DNA of 64,000 nucleotides from Cedecea neteri NBRC 105707 = ATCC 33855 (GCF_001571265.1 NZ_BCTL01000006.1:1-64000), one strand, 5' to 3'. Positions 35,245 through 44,692 are shown, counted from the stretch's first letter. Notes: a model not told the origin generated them from the sequence alone. Numbers and translations are program-made.

Positions 35245-37361
35245 ATGGCGTTGTCCTCCCCGGAACCGTTCACCCGACGTGCTTCTTCACTACGGGCGCG
35301 GCGTGCGGCCCGCTTGTCTTTCCAGGTCAGCCAGAACAGTTCGAAGACGCAGCGAATGATTGTGAGCAGCGAGCGGAACGGATTGTCCTGCGGTTTTGGC
35401 GGCTGGATCCAGGCATCGGCGCGGGCCAGTACGACCCTGACCAGCTCGCGGCGACGGGCGAGGGGGATTTCGTCGAACATCAGGCGAATAGTGGACTCGT
35501 CGGCGGAAATCATCTTAACCGGGATACTGATGGCCCCGGAGTGCAGCTGAAGCTCAATTTCTTCGATTTCGTCGCTCAGGTGGCGGTCGTCCGGCACTTT
35601 AATGCGGCAGCCGCCCATCGACAGGTCAAGCGTATGGCTGCGTGAAGAGATGCCGCTGGCGTAATGAATAACGACCGGCACATCGACTTCAATACGGATA
35701 GTTTTGCGCGTTTGACGCGTTTCCCGTGCAACGGCAATGGCGGCCAGCAGGAAAATCAGGCTATACAGGCCCCAGCCGACGTTGAGGGCGATAACTTTTG
35801 GGTCGACGCCAAAATAGTCATGGGCACAGGCGCGGACGATCCCGGCAATAACCGCCACGCCGAGCAGCACGGCGATAACCACGTGCGGGCGAACGACGCG
35901 GAAGTCAAAGTAGCCGACGTCCAGCAGGTCGCCTTTGTCGGTAACGTTAAATTTGCCGCGCTTGGGGAACAGCATGGTGATCGCCGTCGGCAACACCAGG
36001 TGGAAAGCCATCACCAGGTCGTAGATTTCCCCCCAGAAGCTGTAGCGATAGCGGCCATTGAGCCGCGAGTTCAGCCAGATGGCGAGGAACAGGTGCGGCA
36101 GCGCGTAGGCAAACAGCATGCTGGCGGAAGAGTGGATGATGTTCAGGTTGAACAGCAGATAAGCCAGCGGCGCGGTAAGAAACGCCACGCGTGGCAGGGC
36201 AAACTGGTAGTAAAGCATCGCGCTCAGGTAGCACAGGCGCTGCTGCCAGGTGAGTCCGCGCCCCAGCAGCGGGTTATCGGTCCGGAAGATTTGCGTCATA
36301 CCGCGTGCCCAGCGGGTTCGCTGAATAACGTGCAGCACCAGGCGCTCGGTGGCAAGTCCAGCGGCCAGCGGAATGTCGAGAAACGCGGATTTCCAGCCAC
36401 GACGCTGCATTTTCAGCGCCGTATGGGCATCTTCGGTGACCGTTTCTACCGCAAATCCACCAATTTCTTCCAGCGCGCTGCGGCGAATAACCGCGCATGA
36501 GCCGCAGAAGAAGGTGGCGTTCCAGAAGTCGTTCCCGCGCTGAATCGGGCCATAGAACAGCGCACCTTCGTTCGGAATGTCGCGGCCTACCGACAGGTTA
36601 CGTTCAAACGGATCGGGCGAATAAAAGTAGTGCGGGGTCTGAATCAGCGCCAGCTTAGGGTCCTGCAAAAATGCACCTACCGTGGCCTGCAGGAAAATAC
36701 GCGTGGCGACGTGGTCGCAGTCAAAGACGGTGATCAGCTCGCCGCTGGTGAGCTTCATGGCGTGGTTGAGGTTGCCCGCTTTGGCGTGTGCGTTGTCGTT
36801 GCGGGTAATATAACCGACACCCACGTTGGCGGCGAAAACGGCAAACTCGCTGCGCTTGCCGTCATCCAGCAGGTAAATTTTCATTTTATCCTGCGGATAA
36901 TCAATGCATTGAGCAGCCAGCACCGTGTCACGCACAACGTCCAGACTTTCGTTATAGGTAGGAATATAAACGTCAACGGTCGGCCAGAGCGTGGTGTCGT
37001 CCGGCAGCGGAACGATTTCGCGCTTTAACGGGAATAAAGTCTGGAGGTGGCTGAGCAGCAGCAGGATCCAGATATACAGCTCCGCCAGATAAAGTCCGAT
37101 GCCGAGAATAGCTTCAATATCGGAATTAAAATGCAGCGTCTGGGTGGTGCGAAACCAGATATAGCGCGTCGACATCAGCCCCGACACGATAACCATCACA
37201 ATGGAAACGCTGCGTTTTTTGCTCAGGCCCAAAAGCAGCAAAATCCCGATGCTGATTAAGCCAAAAATATACTGCTTCTGGCTGTCCATAGGCGTAATGA
37301 TCACCAGCACCGCTACCGGCGCCAGGACCAGCAGCAGTAAATAAAACAAAGCCTTTTTCAT
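35241..37361 (-). CDS. bcsA: Cellulose synthase catalytic subunit BcsA, BcsD-type cluster
   Basis: A 706-residue inner-membrane GT2 glycosyltransferase making cellulose from UDP-glucose, activated by c-di-GMP. Catalytic motifs are complete: DDG 166-168, DCD 214-216, TED 309-311 and QRTRW 347-351. The PilZ domain carries RKTIR (552-556, the RxxxR c-di-GMP motif) and DLSMGG (579-584, D/NxSxxG). Eight or so membrane helices flank the GT domain. It lacks the extra N-terminal region of about 140 residues found in the E. coli-type BcsA at 60.6 kb. It follows bcsQ by 16 bases. Confidence 0.97.
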   Translation of the reverse strand: MKKALFYLLLLVLAPVAVLVIITPMDSQKQYIFGLISIGILLLLGLSKKRSVSIVMVIVSGLMSTRYIWFRTTQTLHFNSDIEAILGIGLYLAELYIWILLLLSHLQTLFPLKREIVPLPDDTTLWPTVDVYIPTYNESLDVVRDTVLAAQCIDYPQDKMKIYLLDDGKRSEFAVFAANVGVGYITRNDNAHAKAGNLNHAMKLTSGELITVFDCDHVATRIFLQATVGAFLQDPKLALIQTPHYFYSPDPFERNLSVGRDIPNEGALFYGPIQRGNDFWNATFFCGSCAVIRRSALEEIGGFAVETVTEDAHTALKMQRRGWKSAFLDIPLAAGLATERLVLHVIQRTRWARGMTQIFRTDNPLLGRGLTWQQRLCYLSAMLYYQFALPRVAFLTAPLAYLLFNLNIIHSSASMLFAYALPHLFLAIWLNSRLNGRYRYSFWGEIYDLVMAFHLVLPTAITMLFPKRGKFNVTDKGDLLDVGYFDFRVVRPHVVIAVLLGVAVIAGIVRACAHDYFGVDPKVIALNVGWGLYSLIFLLAAIAVARETRQTRKTIRIEVDVPVVIHYASGISSRSHTLDLSMGGCRIKVPDDRHLSDEIEEIELQLHSGAISIPVKMISADESTIRLMFDEIPLARRRELVRVVLARADAWIQPPKPQDNPFRSLLTIIRCVFELFWLTWKDKRAARRARSEEARRVNGSGEDNAI

Positions 37362-37377
37362 AGGACTTCCTGAGATG

Positions 37378-38181
37378 TCAGAAGTTTGATGTTTTCAAGC
37401 CGGTATGAACAGCCCCGTCACCCACGTGAATACCCAGCAGGCCCGCCACGCGTTTACTGATTAATTCAATGTCGAACGCGGCGGCGGACGCAGGGCTAAA
37501 ATCGAAAATGGACTGCTGTGAGGCATTGGCTTCCGCCACGCTTTCGTCCCGGTTAATTACCCCGAGCAGGCTGTCGCCAAGCCGTTGCTGCATAAAGGCG
37601 GTTACGTCACGGCTGATATGGCGGCGGCTGTCGCTCTGATTAATTAGGAAATAGTGCCCCAGCCGGTGATTAAGCGGCTCGCCGGTCAGGCGCTGATTCT
37701 CAATTTGCGGCAGCAGAGACAGCGAGGCGGTATCCGCCAGCAGCGTTATCAGGTGTAGATCCGCAAGCCGCGATACGGCTTTCAGCGCCGGGTTGGGGCC
37801 TGGAGGGAAATCGGCAATGATAACAAGGCCGGGATAGTTCAGCAGCGTGCTGAGGCCACGGGTCAGAAAGTGGCTGTCGTTTGCCAGGCGCTGCTCGAAG
37901 TCGAGACGCTGCGCTTCGGTGGCATCGCCATAAGGCAGCACAAAGATATTGCCGCCTGCGGTCAGGACGGACTGGCTCCAGTCGGAGGACTCGCCGGCTT
38001 TCGCCACGTAGCCTCTGCCATCCGACAGCGGCACGCCGAAATGCAGGCGGAGCGCGTTCTGAACGTCAAAATCAATGGCCAGCACCTTGCTGCCAGCACG
38101 GGCCAGCGCCCAGGCCAGGTTCGCGGTGACGGTGGTTTTTCCCACGCCGCCCTTTGGCGAGCAAACACAAACTAATGGCAT
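37378..38181 (-). CDS. bcsQ: Cellulose synthesis ATPase BcsQ (MinD/ParA-like)
   Basis: A 267-residue SIMIBI-class ATPase needed for cellulose secretion and for placing the synthase at the pole. It begins MPLVCVCSPKGGVGKTTVTANLAWALA, with a fully canonical deviant Walker A (KGGVGKTT), followed by AIDFDVQNAL (switch I) and VIIADFPPGPNP (switch II). This P-loop is intact, unlike that of the second BcsQ at 59.9 kb. Its start overlaps the end of bcsO by 10 bases. Confidence 0.93.
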   Translation of the reverse strand: MPLVCVCSPKGGVGKTTVTANLAWALARAGSKVLAIDFDVQNALRLHFGVPLSDGRGYVAKAGESSDWSQSVLTAGGNIFVLPYGDATEAQRLDFEQRLANDSHFLTRGLSTLLNYPGLVIIADFPPGPNPALKAVSRLADLHLITLLADTASLSLLPQIENQRLTGEPLNHRLGHYFLINQSDSRRHISRDVTAFMQQRLGDSLLGVINRDESVAEANASQQSIFDFSPASAAAFDIELISKRVAGLLGIHVGDGAVHTGLKTSNF

Positions 38182-38762
38182 GAGGCAATCATCTCCAGCA
38201 GAGGTTGTAGCGGTAAATCTTTACCGGCATGCGGCGCGGCGGGAGCGGCTTTGGCGGCGAATAGTTTATTAAAGGGAACCGCTTCCGCCTGCTGGCGTGG
38301 CGGTGGAGATGGAGGTGGAACGGGGGCCGGCGCCCGTGGCTGAGCGGCTGGCGCTGGAGATAGTTGTTCAAACAGCGTTGGGGCCGCCGGTTGTGGCCTG
38401 ACAGCCGGTTCAGGCGCCGCCGCGGGTTCAACCGGCGTTGATGCTACAGAGGAGGCCACGCTTGCCATAATGGTGCTTTGCCCGGCAGCGGCCGGCGCTA
38501 CGGCTGGCGCGGGAGCAGGCTTAGCATGACGAATATCGAACTCATCGGCTTTGACAGATTGCGGCGCGGGAACGGAAACGCTGTCCGCATGGGAAAGCGC
38601 ATTATCATCGTCCGGGTTTTGGTTTAATTGTTTAATAATCGCCCAGCGGCCGCTGTCCGCTGTCTGAGTTTGCGCCGACATATCCTTAAAATTGATTGCG
38701 CCTGTGCGTGTCTTATCCTTGAAACGCTGCAAATCATCATAATGTTTCATAGGTATGCTCAT
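38172..38762 (-). CDS. bcsO: Proline-rich cellulose accessory protein BcsO
   Basis: A 196-residue cytoplasmic-looking protein, first in the cluster. Residues 1-50 are a conserved head (KHYDDLQRFKDKTRTGAINFKDM ... RWAIIKQLNQ), residues about 60-170 a long Ala/Pro-rich low-complexity tract with PPPSPPP, and the C-terminus a short helix (PLQPLLEMIASCH). This layout and the place directly before bcsQ fit the BcsO family known from BcsD-type clusters of enterics. BcsO is thought to help order cellulose; the mechanism is not known to me. The start may be the ATG at 38762 or that at 38750 (KHYDDLQ); neither has a strong ribosome site. Confidence 0.8.
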   Translation of the reverse strand: MSIPMKHYDDLQRFKDKTRTGAINFKDMSAQTQTADSGRWAIIKQLNQNPDDDNALSHADSVSVPAPQSVKADEFDIRHAKPAPAPAVAPAAAGQSTIMASVASSVASTPVEPAAAPEPAVRPQPAAPTLFEQLSPAPAAQPRAPAPVPPPSPPPRQQAEAVPFNKLFAAKAAPAAPHAGKDLPLQPLLEMIASCH

Positions 38763-39035
38763 GATTTACAATATTTTTATGAATTTATGCAAAGCTACAG
38801 CAGCTTGTTTCACGGTGTGTTACGCATAAACGAGCGTAAATCTCTATCTGTTCACTTTTGGCCGAGTGTTTTAATGAAAGAGTAACGCTTCAGCCACCAG
38901 TGATTGGCGACGCCATTGATGAGAATCTTAAGTCAAAATATCAGTAAGTGATGAGTTTTCTGTCTTCTTTTAATGAAAATTCTTATCGGAAAGAGAATGC
39001 GTTAACAGGGAGGTGCAATGGTATTGTATATCCCG
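38763..39035. other. Non-coding gap upstream of bcsO
   Basis: About 270 AT-rich bases between bcsO and the vapBC promoter. This must hold the bcsOQABCDZ promoter, but I cannot pick hexamers with normal spacing. No ORF of note, and no terminator separates the two divergent units. Confidence 0.5.
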
Positions 39036-39063
39036 TTGACATATCCCTCTTTGAGGGTATTCT
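39036..39063 (+). promoter_or_regulatory. vapBC promoter and autoregulatory operator
   Basis: TTGACA (39036-39041) and TATTCT (39058-39063) at 16-base spacing form a good sigma70 promoter. Between them lies the inverted repeat ATATCCCTC-TT-TGAGGGTAT, and a second ATATCCC occurs just upstream, at about 39028. VapBC complexes typically bind such repeats over their own promoter. Confidence 0.75.
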
Positions 39064-39100
39064 GGTGTGACTAATAATTGAACGTTTCAGGAGGCCTGCG

Positions 39101-39331
39101 ATGGAAAAAACTACCGTATTTAAAAGTAACCGTAGCCAGGCCGTTCGCCTGCCTAAAGCGGTTGCGTTACCGGAAGATGTGAAACATGTCGATATTGTCG
39201 CTATCGGCAGAACACGGGTGATCACACCGGCGGGTGAAGGCTGGGATAGCTGGTTCAATGGCGACAGCGTGACGGCTGATTTTATGGCAGATAGAGAGCA
39301 ACCGGGCGAACAACTCAGGGAAGAATTTTGA
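39101..39331 (+). CDS. vapB: Antitoxin VapB
   Basis: A 76-residue antitoxin with the AbrB/MazE-like swapped-hairpin DNA-binding domain (TTVFKSNRSQAVRLPKAVALPEDVKHVDIVAIGRTR) and a C-terminal tail (WDSWFNGDSVTADFMADREQP) that would wrap the toxin. The pattern matches enteric chromosomal and plasmid VapB/MvpA. GGAGG precedes the ATG. The stop overlaps the vapC start by one base (TGATG). Confidence 0.93.
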   Translation: MEKTTVFKSNRSQAVRLPKAVALPEDVKHVDIVAIGRTRVITPAGEGWDSWFNGDSVTADFMADREQPGEQLREEF

Positions 39332-39735
39332 TGCTTAAATATATGCTGGATACCAATATTTGCATCTTTACCATAAAGAATAAGCCGCAGGTCGTCCGCG
39401 AAGCCTTTAATCGATATTACGGACAAATGTGCATCAGCTCGGTCACGTTGATGGAGCTGATTTATGGTGCTGAAAAGTCACTTTATCCAGAAAAGAATCT
39501 GGCCGTTATTGAAGGATTTGCGGCCCGCCTGGAAGTTCTTCCGTACGGTACTGATGCGGCAATACACACCGGGCAGGCTCGGGCTGAACTGGCAAAAAAA
39601 GGGACGTCGATTGGGCCTTATGACAGCATGATAGCCGGGCATGCACGCTCTCTTGGCTTAGTTGTCGTGACCAATAATCTTCGGGAATTTGAGCGTGTAC
39701 CGGGGCTAAGGCTGGAAGACTGGACGGTGCAGTAA
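39331..39735 (+). CDS. vapC: Toxin VapC, PIN-domain ribonuclease
   Basis: A 134-residue PIN-domain endoribonuclease; enteric VapC cleaves initiator tRNA-fMet in the anticodon loop. The acidic active-site residues are visible in LKYMLDTNICIF, SVTLMELIYGAEKS, IGPYDSMIAGHAR and VTNNLREFERV. The module looks complete and active. The frame opens one codon earlier at a TTG, but the ATG at 39331 overlapping the vapB stop is the natural start. It ends with a weak inverted repeat (AAACCG / CGGTTT, 39756-39779) lacking a T-run. Confidence 0.94.
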   Translation: MLKYMLDTNICIFTIKNKPQVVREAFNRYYGQMCISSVTLMELIYGAEKSLYPEKNLAVIEGFAARLEVLPYGTDAAIHTGQARAELAKKGTSIGPYDSMIAGHARSLGLVVVTNNLREFERVPGLRLEDWTVQ

Positions 39736-39817
39736 CGTCGTCTGTATGAACTAAAAAACCGACGTTCTCACGCCGGTTTCGCGGTAAACAGGAGTGCAGG
39801 TTGTGCGTAAGTGAAAA

Positions 39818-40348
39818 TCAGCGCCAGCCTGGCAGTACCTCACTATTTATCCTTGCCAACCCATCGATTGTTCTGACAAAACGCGGTGTTTTTAAATCTT
39901 CAGCCAGCAGGTGAATGAGCTCAAACAGCAAACCGGTAATCTGCCGCTGAGTTTCCATTGAGCTTTGCCTGGTCAGCAAAACGACAGTTAATGCCCTGCA
40001 ATATTCACGTATCGACTCTGAGTCATCGCAAATCGGGTGGGTATTGTTCTCGAAATTATTATCTTCAACCGTGAGCTGCTGAATAAGGTGCTTCGGTAAA
40101 GGCGCTTCCAGCGCACTTTTCAGCACTTCCAGCCCCGCCAGCAGGCGGCCACAAAGCGCCATGCAATCGGTAGCATCTTTGCTCTCAACCAGCTCATCAA
40201 CATAGGCCTGACAAGTCTCCAGCACCTCGAACAGATCGTGGGAAGCGCCGAGCGGGGCTTTTATTAACCTCACTATTGCGGATTCGGTAACTGGTTGAAA
40301 GACCAGATTTTCGGCATTAGCGGTTGTGGTACTATCGGCGTTAGCCAT
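39818..40348 (-). CDS. Unknown 176-residue protein
   Basis: I do not recognise a family. The protein is soluble, acidic and helical (VTESAIVRLIKAPLGASHDLFEVLETCQAYVDELVESKD ... FELIHLLAEDL), with no signal peptide or membrane segment and a low-complexity Ser/Thr/Ala-rich start (ANADSTTTANAEN). It is convergent with vapC and divergent from the ribbon-helix-helix gene at 40487, with a palindromic leader between. GAGTAACG lies before the ATG. The neighbourhood (vapBC on one side, the DNA-binding gene on the other, housekeeping dpp beyond) points to an acquired accessory patch. Confidence 0.6.
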   Translation of the reverse strand: MANADSTTTANAENLVFQPVTESAIVRLIKAPLGASHDLFEVLETCQAYVDELVESKDATDCMALCGRLLAGLEVLKSALEAPLPKHLIQQLTVEDNNFENNTHPICDDSESIREYCRALTVVLLTRQSSMETQRQITGLLFELIHLLAEDLKTPRFVRTIDGLARINSEVLPGWR

Positions 40349-40383
40349 AGCGTTACTCCTAATCAGTTAACGTTTGTGGTTAG

Positions 40384-40416
40384 ACGCCCCGGCAGTGTTA
40401 CAGCACTTCGGGGCGT
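40384..40416. repeat. Palindromic leader between divergent accessory genes
   Basis: ACGCCCCG (40384-40391) and CGGGGCGT (40409-40416) form a perfect 8-base-pair stem around a 17-base loop that itself contains AGTG / CACT. It lies in the 138-base gap upstream of both divergent genes. No T-run follows, so it may be an operator, a leader RNA structure or an attenuator. Confidence 0.5.
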
Positions 40417-40486
40417 TGTTCGTTATAGCGCGGCTATGTTAATGTGCCCCCCTATACAGAACAAAACTTACGCAATATGGGGCCCC

Positions 40487-40678
40487 ATGCCAATCGTTAG
40501 TCGAGACAAAAAACCGAAAGGTGGTGGCAAGTCACCTCATTTTAAAATGCGTATCGATCCCGCTTTACGTGAGCAACTCGATGTGGAAGCAACGGAACAG
40601 GGAATGAGCCTGGCTAATTGGCTAAAGAATCTGGCGCGTGAGGCTTTGAAGGCAAAAGGGATTGAGCCGAAGGGTTGA
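40487..40678 (+). CDS. Small ribbon-helix-helix protein
   Basis: A 63-residue basic protein: an N-terminal Lys/Gly-rich arm (SRDKKPKGGGKSPHFKMRI) followed by a ribbon-helix-helix unit (DPALREQLDVEATEQGMSLANWLKNLAREALKAKG) like the Arc/HicB-antitoxin class, so it should bind DNA as a dimer. No toxin gene follows. The same frame stays open for 64 codons upstream, to 40295, across the palindrome and into the antisense of the divergent gene; that extension (GVVRYSAAMLMCPP) resembles leader ORFs I associate with P4-type satellite phages, but this is from memory only. The start at 40487 gives the compact domain; no strong ribosome site is visible. Confidence 0.6.
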   Translation: MPIVSRDKKPKGGGKSPHFKMRIDPALREQLDVEATEQGMSLANWLKNLAREALKAKGIEPKG

Positions 40679-40728
40679 TAGAAAAAAAATACCAACACCA
40701 TGAACGGTTAGATATTTAGAGTATTGAA

Positions 40729-40755
40729 GGCCCTTTTCGCAAAGGGCCATCTTTT
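40729..40755. terminator. Terminator between the RHH gene and dppF
   Basis: Perfect stem GGCCCTTT-TCGC-AAAGGGCC followed by ATCTTTTAT, between the two convergent genes; the T-run is better in the plus direction. Confidence 0.8.
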
Positions 40756-40762
40756 ATAAAAA

Positions 40763-41770
40763 TTAACGCAGTTCCCCGTTCACATCCTGGTCCACAGCGA
40801 AACAGGCGACCAGCTGACCGTTGCCGTAGTCTTTCAGCTGCGGCTGAAGCTGGGTGCATGGCCCAAAGCGACGGCTGCAGCGGGCGTTAAAGGCGCAGCC
40901 CGGCGGTGGGTTCAGCGGGCTTGGCAGCTCGCCGGTCAGCTTGATGCGTTCGCGGCGTTCGTCCGGGTTCAGCCGTGGCGTAGCGGACAGCAGCGCCTGG
41001 GTGTACGGGTGCAGCGGATTAGAGAATATCTGCTTTTTGCTGCCTTTCTCCACGCAGCGGCCCAGGTACATCACCATCACTTCATCGGCGATGTGCTCCA
41101 CTACCGACAGGTCATGGGAGATGAACACGTAGGACAGCCCCAGATCCTGCTGCAGGTCCATCATCAGGTTCAGCACCTGCGCACGCACCGACACGTCGAG
41201 CGCAGAGACCGGTTCATCGGCAATCACCACGTCCGGGTCAAGCATCAGGCCGCGAGCGATAGCGATACGCTGGCGCTGGCCGCCGGAGAACATGTGCGGA
41301 TAGCGGTCGTAGTGCTCGGTTTTCAGACCCACTTTCGCCATCATTTCCAGCGCTTTTTCGCGGCGCTCGGCTTTGCTCAGGCTGGTGTTGATTTGCAGCG
41401 GCTCTTCCAGGATCTGCCCCACTTTTTTACGCGGGTTCAGCGAGCCATACGGGTTCTGGAAGACGATCTGGATTTTCTGCCGGCGCAGTTTTTCCGCTGA
41501 AACGTCCGGGACCAGCAGATCCTGGCCCTGGTAGTACAGCTCCCCGCCGGTCGGGACTTCGATCATGGTCAGCAGGCGGCCAAGGGTGGATTTCCCACAG
41601 CCGGATTCGCCGACGACCGCCAGCGTTTTGCCGCGCTCGAGGGTGAAGCTCACGCCGTCCAGCGCTTTCACCAGGCGTTCAGGGGCGAAAAAGCCCTTCT
41701 TCACCGGGTAGTGTTTTTTCAGGTCGATGGCCTGCAACAGCGGTTGCGCGGTGGCCTGTGGGGTACTCAT
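40763..41770 (-). CDS. dppF: Dipeptide ABC transporter ATPase DppF
   Basis: A 335-residue ATPase of the dipeptide and haem importer. Walker [10 protein letters not shown], signature [16 protein letters not shown] and Walker [20 protein letters not shown] are all present. The C-terminal oligopeptide-transporter extension has the Cys pattern for a 4Fe-4S cluster typical of OppF/DppF ([17 protein letters not shown] ... VACF). It overlaps dppD by 4 bases (ATGA) and is the last gene of the operon. Confidence 0.97.
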   Translation of the reverse strand: MSTPQATAQPLLQAIDLKKHYPVKKGFFAPERLVKALDGVSFTLERGKTLAVVGESGCGKSTLGRLLTMIEVPTGGELYYQGQDLLVPDVSAEKLRRQKIQIVFQNPYGSLNPRKKVGQILEEPLQINTSLSKAERREKALEMMAKVGLKTEHYDRYPHMFSGGQRQRIAIARGLMLDPDVVIADEPVSALDVSVRAQVLNLMMDLQQDLGLSYVFISHDLSVVEHIADEVMVMYLGRCVEKGSKKQIFSNPLHPYTQALLSATPRLNPDERRERIKLTGELPSPLNPPPGCAFNARCSRRFGPCTQLQPQLKDYGNGQLVACFAVDQDVNGELR

Positions 41771-42750
41771 AGGGTTGGCCTCCCGGCATCATCGAGTGGG
41801 TAGTGGCATTTGGACTGACGTCCATCTGCCAGCAGGGTTAATTCCGGCTCTTCGCTGCGGCATTTGTCGGTCGCATACGGGCAGCGCGGGTTCAGCAGGC
41901 AGCCGTTCGGGCGGTCGTATTTGCCCGGTACCACGCCCGGCAGCGAAGCCAGGCGCGCTTTATCCTGCGCAAATTCCGGCAGCGCGCGGAGCAGAGCCTG
42001 GGTGTACGGGTGGCGAGGCGCGCGGAAGATATCGTGGGACGAGCCCGCTTCCACAACCTGGCCCGCGTACATCACGATGATTTTATGGGCGGCTTCGGCA
42101 ACCAGCGCGAGGTCATGGGTGATCAGGATCAGCGCCATGTTCTCTTTTTGCTGCAGCTCCAGCAGCAGCTCGATGATCTGCGCCTGAATGGTCACGTCGA
42201 GCGCGGTGGTTGGCTCATCGGCGATCAGCAGCTTAGGCCGACAGGCAATCGCCATGGCGATCATCACGCGCTGGCTCATCCCGCCGGAAAGCTGGTGCGG
42301 GTAAACGTCGAGACGTGAAGCCGGGTCAGGAATACCTACCTGGGTCAGCAGGTCGATAGCGCGCTGGCGGCGGGTTTTCTTGTTGCCGCCCTGATGCACC
42401 TTAATGGCTTCCATAATCTGGAAACCGACGGTGTAGCACGGGTTCAGGCTGGTCATCGGGTCCTGGAAGATCATCGCCACTTCGGCGCCCACCAGGTTGC
42501 GGCGCTCTTTCTCAGAAATGCGCTTCAGATCCCTGCCGTTGAATTCCAGTTTTTCCGGCATTACGCGGCCTGGGAAGTCGATAAGCCCCATAATCGCCAG
42601 CGAGCTGACGGATTTACCGGAGCCGGACTCGCCCACGATGCCGACAACTTGCCCCTGATCCACGCTATAGCTGATGCGGTCCACGGCACGGAACGGTGCG
42701 TCTTCGTCGCCGAAATGCACCGATAATTTATCTACATTTAATAACGCCAT
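41767..42750 (-). CDS. dppD: Dipeptide ABC transporter ATPase DppD
   Basis: A 327-residue ATPase partnering DppF. Walker A GESGSGKS, signature [16 protein letters not shown], Walker [19 protein letters not shown] and the C-terminal Cys-rich extension ([21 protein letters not shown]) are visible. 10 bases separate its start from the dppC stop. Confidence 0.97.
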   Translation of the reverse strand: MALLNVDKLSVHFGDEDAPFRAVDRISYSVDQGQVVGIVGESGSGKSVSSLAIMGLIDFPGRVMPEKLEFNGRDLKRISEKERRNLVGAEVAMIFQDPMTSLNPCYTVGFQIMEAIKVHQGGNKKTRRQRAIDLLTQVGIPDPASRLDVYPHQLSGGMSQRVMIAMAIACRPKLLIADEPTTALDVTIQAQIIELLLELQQKENMALILITHDLALVAEAAHKIIVMYAGQVVEAGSSHDIFRAPRHPYTQALLRALPEFAQDKARLASLPGVVPGKYDRPNGCLLNPRCPYATDKCRSEEPELTLLADGRQSKCHYPLDDAGRPTL

Positions 42751-42760
42751 CTCGAACCTC

Positions 42761-43663
42761 TTACTGCTTCAGTTTGGGATCGAGCGCGTCACGCAGACCG
42801 TCACCCATCAGGTTAAATGCCAGCACCGTCAGCAGGATTGCCAGACCAGGGAAGGTCACAACCCACCAGGCACTCTGCGCGAACTGCAACACGTCGGCGA
42901 GCATGGTGCCCCACTCCGGTGTTGGCGGCTGCGCACCCATGCCGAGGAAGCCAAGGGCGGCCATATCGAGAATGGCGTTCGAGAAGCCGAGCGACGCCTG
43001 AACAATCAGCGGCGCAAGGGTATTCGGGAAGATATTCACAAACATCTGGCGAACCGGGCCAGCACCCGCCACGCGGGAAGCGGTGACGTAGTCGCGGTTA
43101 ACTTCCACCAGCACCGCGGCGCGGGTTAAACGCACATAGTGCGGCAGCGCAACGAAGGTCAGCGCCAGCGCGGCGTTACCGATAGACGGCCCGAAGATAG
43201 CCACCAGCACCAGCGCCAGCAGCAGGCTTGGCAGCGCCAGCATGATATCGACCACGCGCATGATGATGTTGTCGACCACGCCGCCAAAGTAACCGGCGAC
43301 CAGGCCCAGCACGATGCCCATTACCAGCGACAGGACGACCACCAGGCAGCCGACCAGCAGCGAAAGGCGTGCGCCGTACATCAGGCGAGAAAGCACATCG
43401 CGGCCTACGTCATCCGTGCCGAGGATGTAGCTCCAGCTGCCGCCTTCCTGCCAGACCGGCGGGTGCAGCAGCGCGTCGCGGAACTGCTCCGCTGGCGCGT
43501 GAGGCGCGATGAAGTTAGCGAACACGGCGATGAAGATCATTACGGCGACGTACACCAGGCCGATCACCGCCCCTTTATTACGTTTGAAGTAGTGCCAGAA
43601 CTCCTGGAAAGGCGTCATCGGCTTGGGTGCTGCCACCACTTTGTTTTCAGTCAGTTGCGTCAT
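42761..43663 (-). CDS. dppC: Dipeptide transporter permease DppC
   Basis: A 300-residue inner-membrane permease with an N-terminal cytoplasmic stretch ([21 protein letters not shown]) typical of the DppC/OppC type, about six membrane helices and the EAA loop ([28 protein letters not shown], as AxxxGAG...). Separated from dppB by 9 bases. Confidence 0.97.
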   Translation of the reverse strand: MTQLTENKVVAAPKPMTPFQEFWHYFKRNKGAVIGLVYVAVMIFIAVFANFIAPHAPAEQFRDALLHPPVWQEGGSWSYILGTDDVGRDVLSRLMYGARLSLLVGCLVVVLSLVMGIVLGLVAGYFGGVVDNIIMRVVDIMLALPSLLLALVLVAIFGPSIGNAALALTFVALPHYVRLTRAAVLVEVNRDYVTASRVAGAGPVRQMFVNIFPNTLAPLIVQASLGFSNAILDMAALGFLGMGAQPPTPEWGTMLADVLQFAQSAWWVVTFPGLAILLTVLAFNLMGDGLRDALDPKLKQ

Positions 43664-43672
43664 GATGGCCCC

Positions 43673-44692
43673 TTATTTCTTATGGCGTATACGCGGGTTC
43701 ACCACGCCGTACAGCAGGTCTACTAGCAGGTTGACGAGGATAATCATCGTCGCCACCAGCAGCACGCCGCCCTGGACTACCGGGTAGTCACGACGCTGCA
43801 GGGCGTCGATGAGCCAGCGGCCAAGGCCCGGCCAGGAGAAGATGGTTTCCGTCAGGATGGCGCCTGCCAGCAGAGTACCGACCTGCAGGCCGATAACCGT
43901 GACGACCGGCAGCATCGCGTTGCGCAGGGCGTGAACCACGATAACGCGCATGCGGGTCAGGCCCTTGGCGCGAGCGGTACGGATGTAGTCTTCGCCCAGC
44001 ACTTCCAGCATCGAAGAGCGGGTCATACGCACGATAACCGCCAGCGGGATAGTGCCTAGCACGACGGCAGGCAAAATCATGTGGGCAACGGCGTCAATAA
44101 AATCACCCGGCTGGCCCCAGATAGCGGTATCTATCAGCGCAAACCCGGTGAGCGGCAGGGAGTCATCAAGGAACACGGTGTCGCTGACGCGCCCGGAAAC
44201 CGGGGTCAGGTTCCAGTGTACCGAGACCAGCATGATGAGCATCATGCCCCACCAGAAAATTGGCATGGAATAGCCGGTCAGCGCGAGGCCAACGGCGGTG
44301 TGGTCGAAGATTGAACCACGCTTCACGGCGGCAAGTACGCCTACCGGAATACCGACGGCAACGGCGAAAATCATCGCGCAGATGCCGAGTTCCAGCGTCG
44401 CTTTAAAGCGCGGCACGAACTCGTCCCAGACCGGGAGGCGGCTCTTTAATGAAATACCCAGATCGCCATGCATTACGCCCCAAATGTAATGGAGGTATTG
44501 CTGCCACATTGGCTTGTCGAGACCCAGCTCGGCCAGCAGTTGGGCATGGCGCTCAGGAGAAATACCGCGCTCTCCGGCCATGATCATTACCGGGTCTCCG
44601 GGGATCATATGCACGAAAGCGAAGGTGAGTAGGGTAATACCTATAAACGTGGGGATGACTAACCCCAGTCGTCGGAGGATGAACTGCAGCAT
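43673..44692 (-). CDS. dppB: Dipeptide transporter permease DppB
   Basis: A 339-residue inner-membrane permease, beginning LQFILRRLGLVIPTFIGITLLTFAFVHMIPGDPV, the conserved N-terminal helix and periplasmic motif of DppB/OppB. The EAA loop is RTARAKGLTRMRVIVVHALRNAMLPVV. It is separated from dppA by 173 bases that contain a large palindromic repeat. Confidence 0.97.
   Translation of the reverse strand: MLQFILRRLGLVIPTFIGITLLTFAFVHMIPGDPVMIMAGERGISPERHAQLLAELGLDKPMWQQYLHYIWGVMHGDLGISLKSRLPVWDEFVPRFKATLELGICAMIFAVAVGIPVGVLAAVKRGSIFDHTAVGLALTGYSMPIFWWGMMLIMLVSVHWNLTPVSGRVSDTVFLDDSLPLTGFALIDTAIWGQPGDFIDAVAHMILPAVVLGTIPLAVIVRMTRSSMLEVLGEDYIRTARAKGLTRMRVIVVHALRNAMLPVVTVIGLQVGTLLAGAILTETIFSWPGLGRWLIDALQRRDYPVVQGGVLLVATMIILVNLLVDLLYGVVNPRIRHKK

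Noticed and set aside
39756-39779. Terminator after vapC
   Set aside because: Only AAACCG/CGGTTT pairs well, the loop is imperfect and no T-run follows, so I did not list it as a terminator.
40295-40486. 64-codon upstream extension of the RHH gene as part of the protein
   Set aside because: It crosses the palindrome and lies antisense to the start of the neighbouring gene, without a ribosome site at its start; the compact 63-residue domain is the more likely product.
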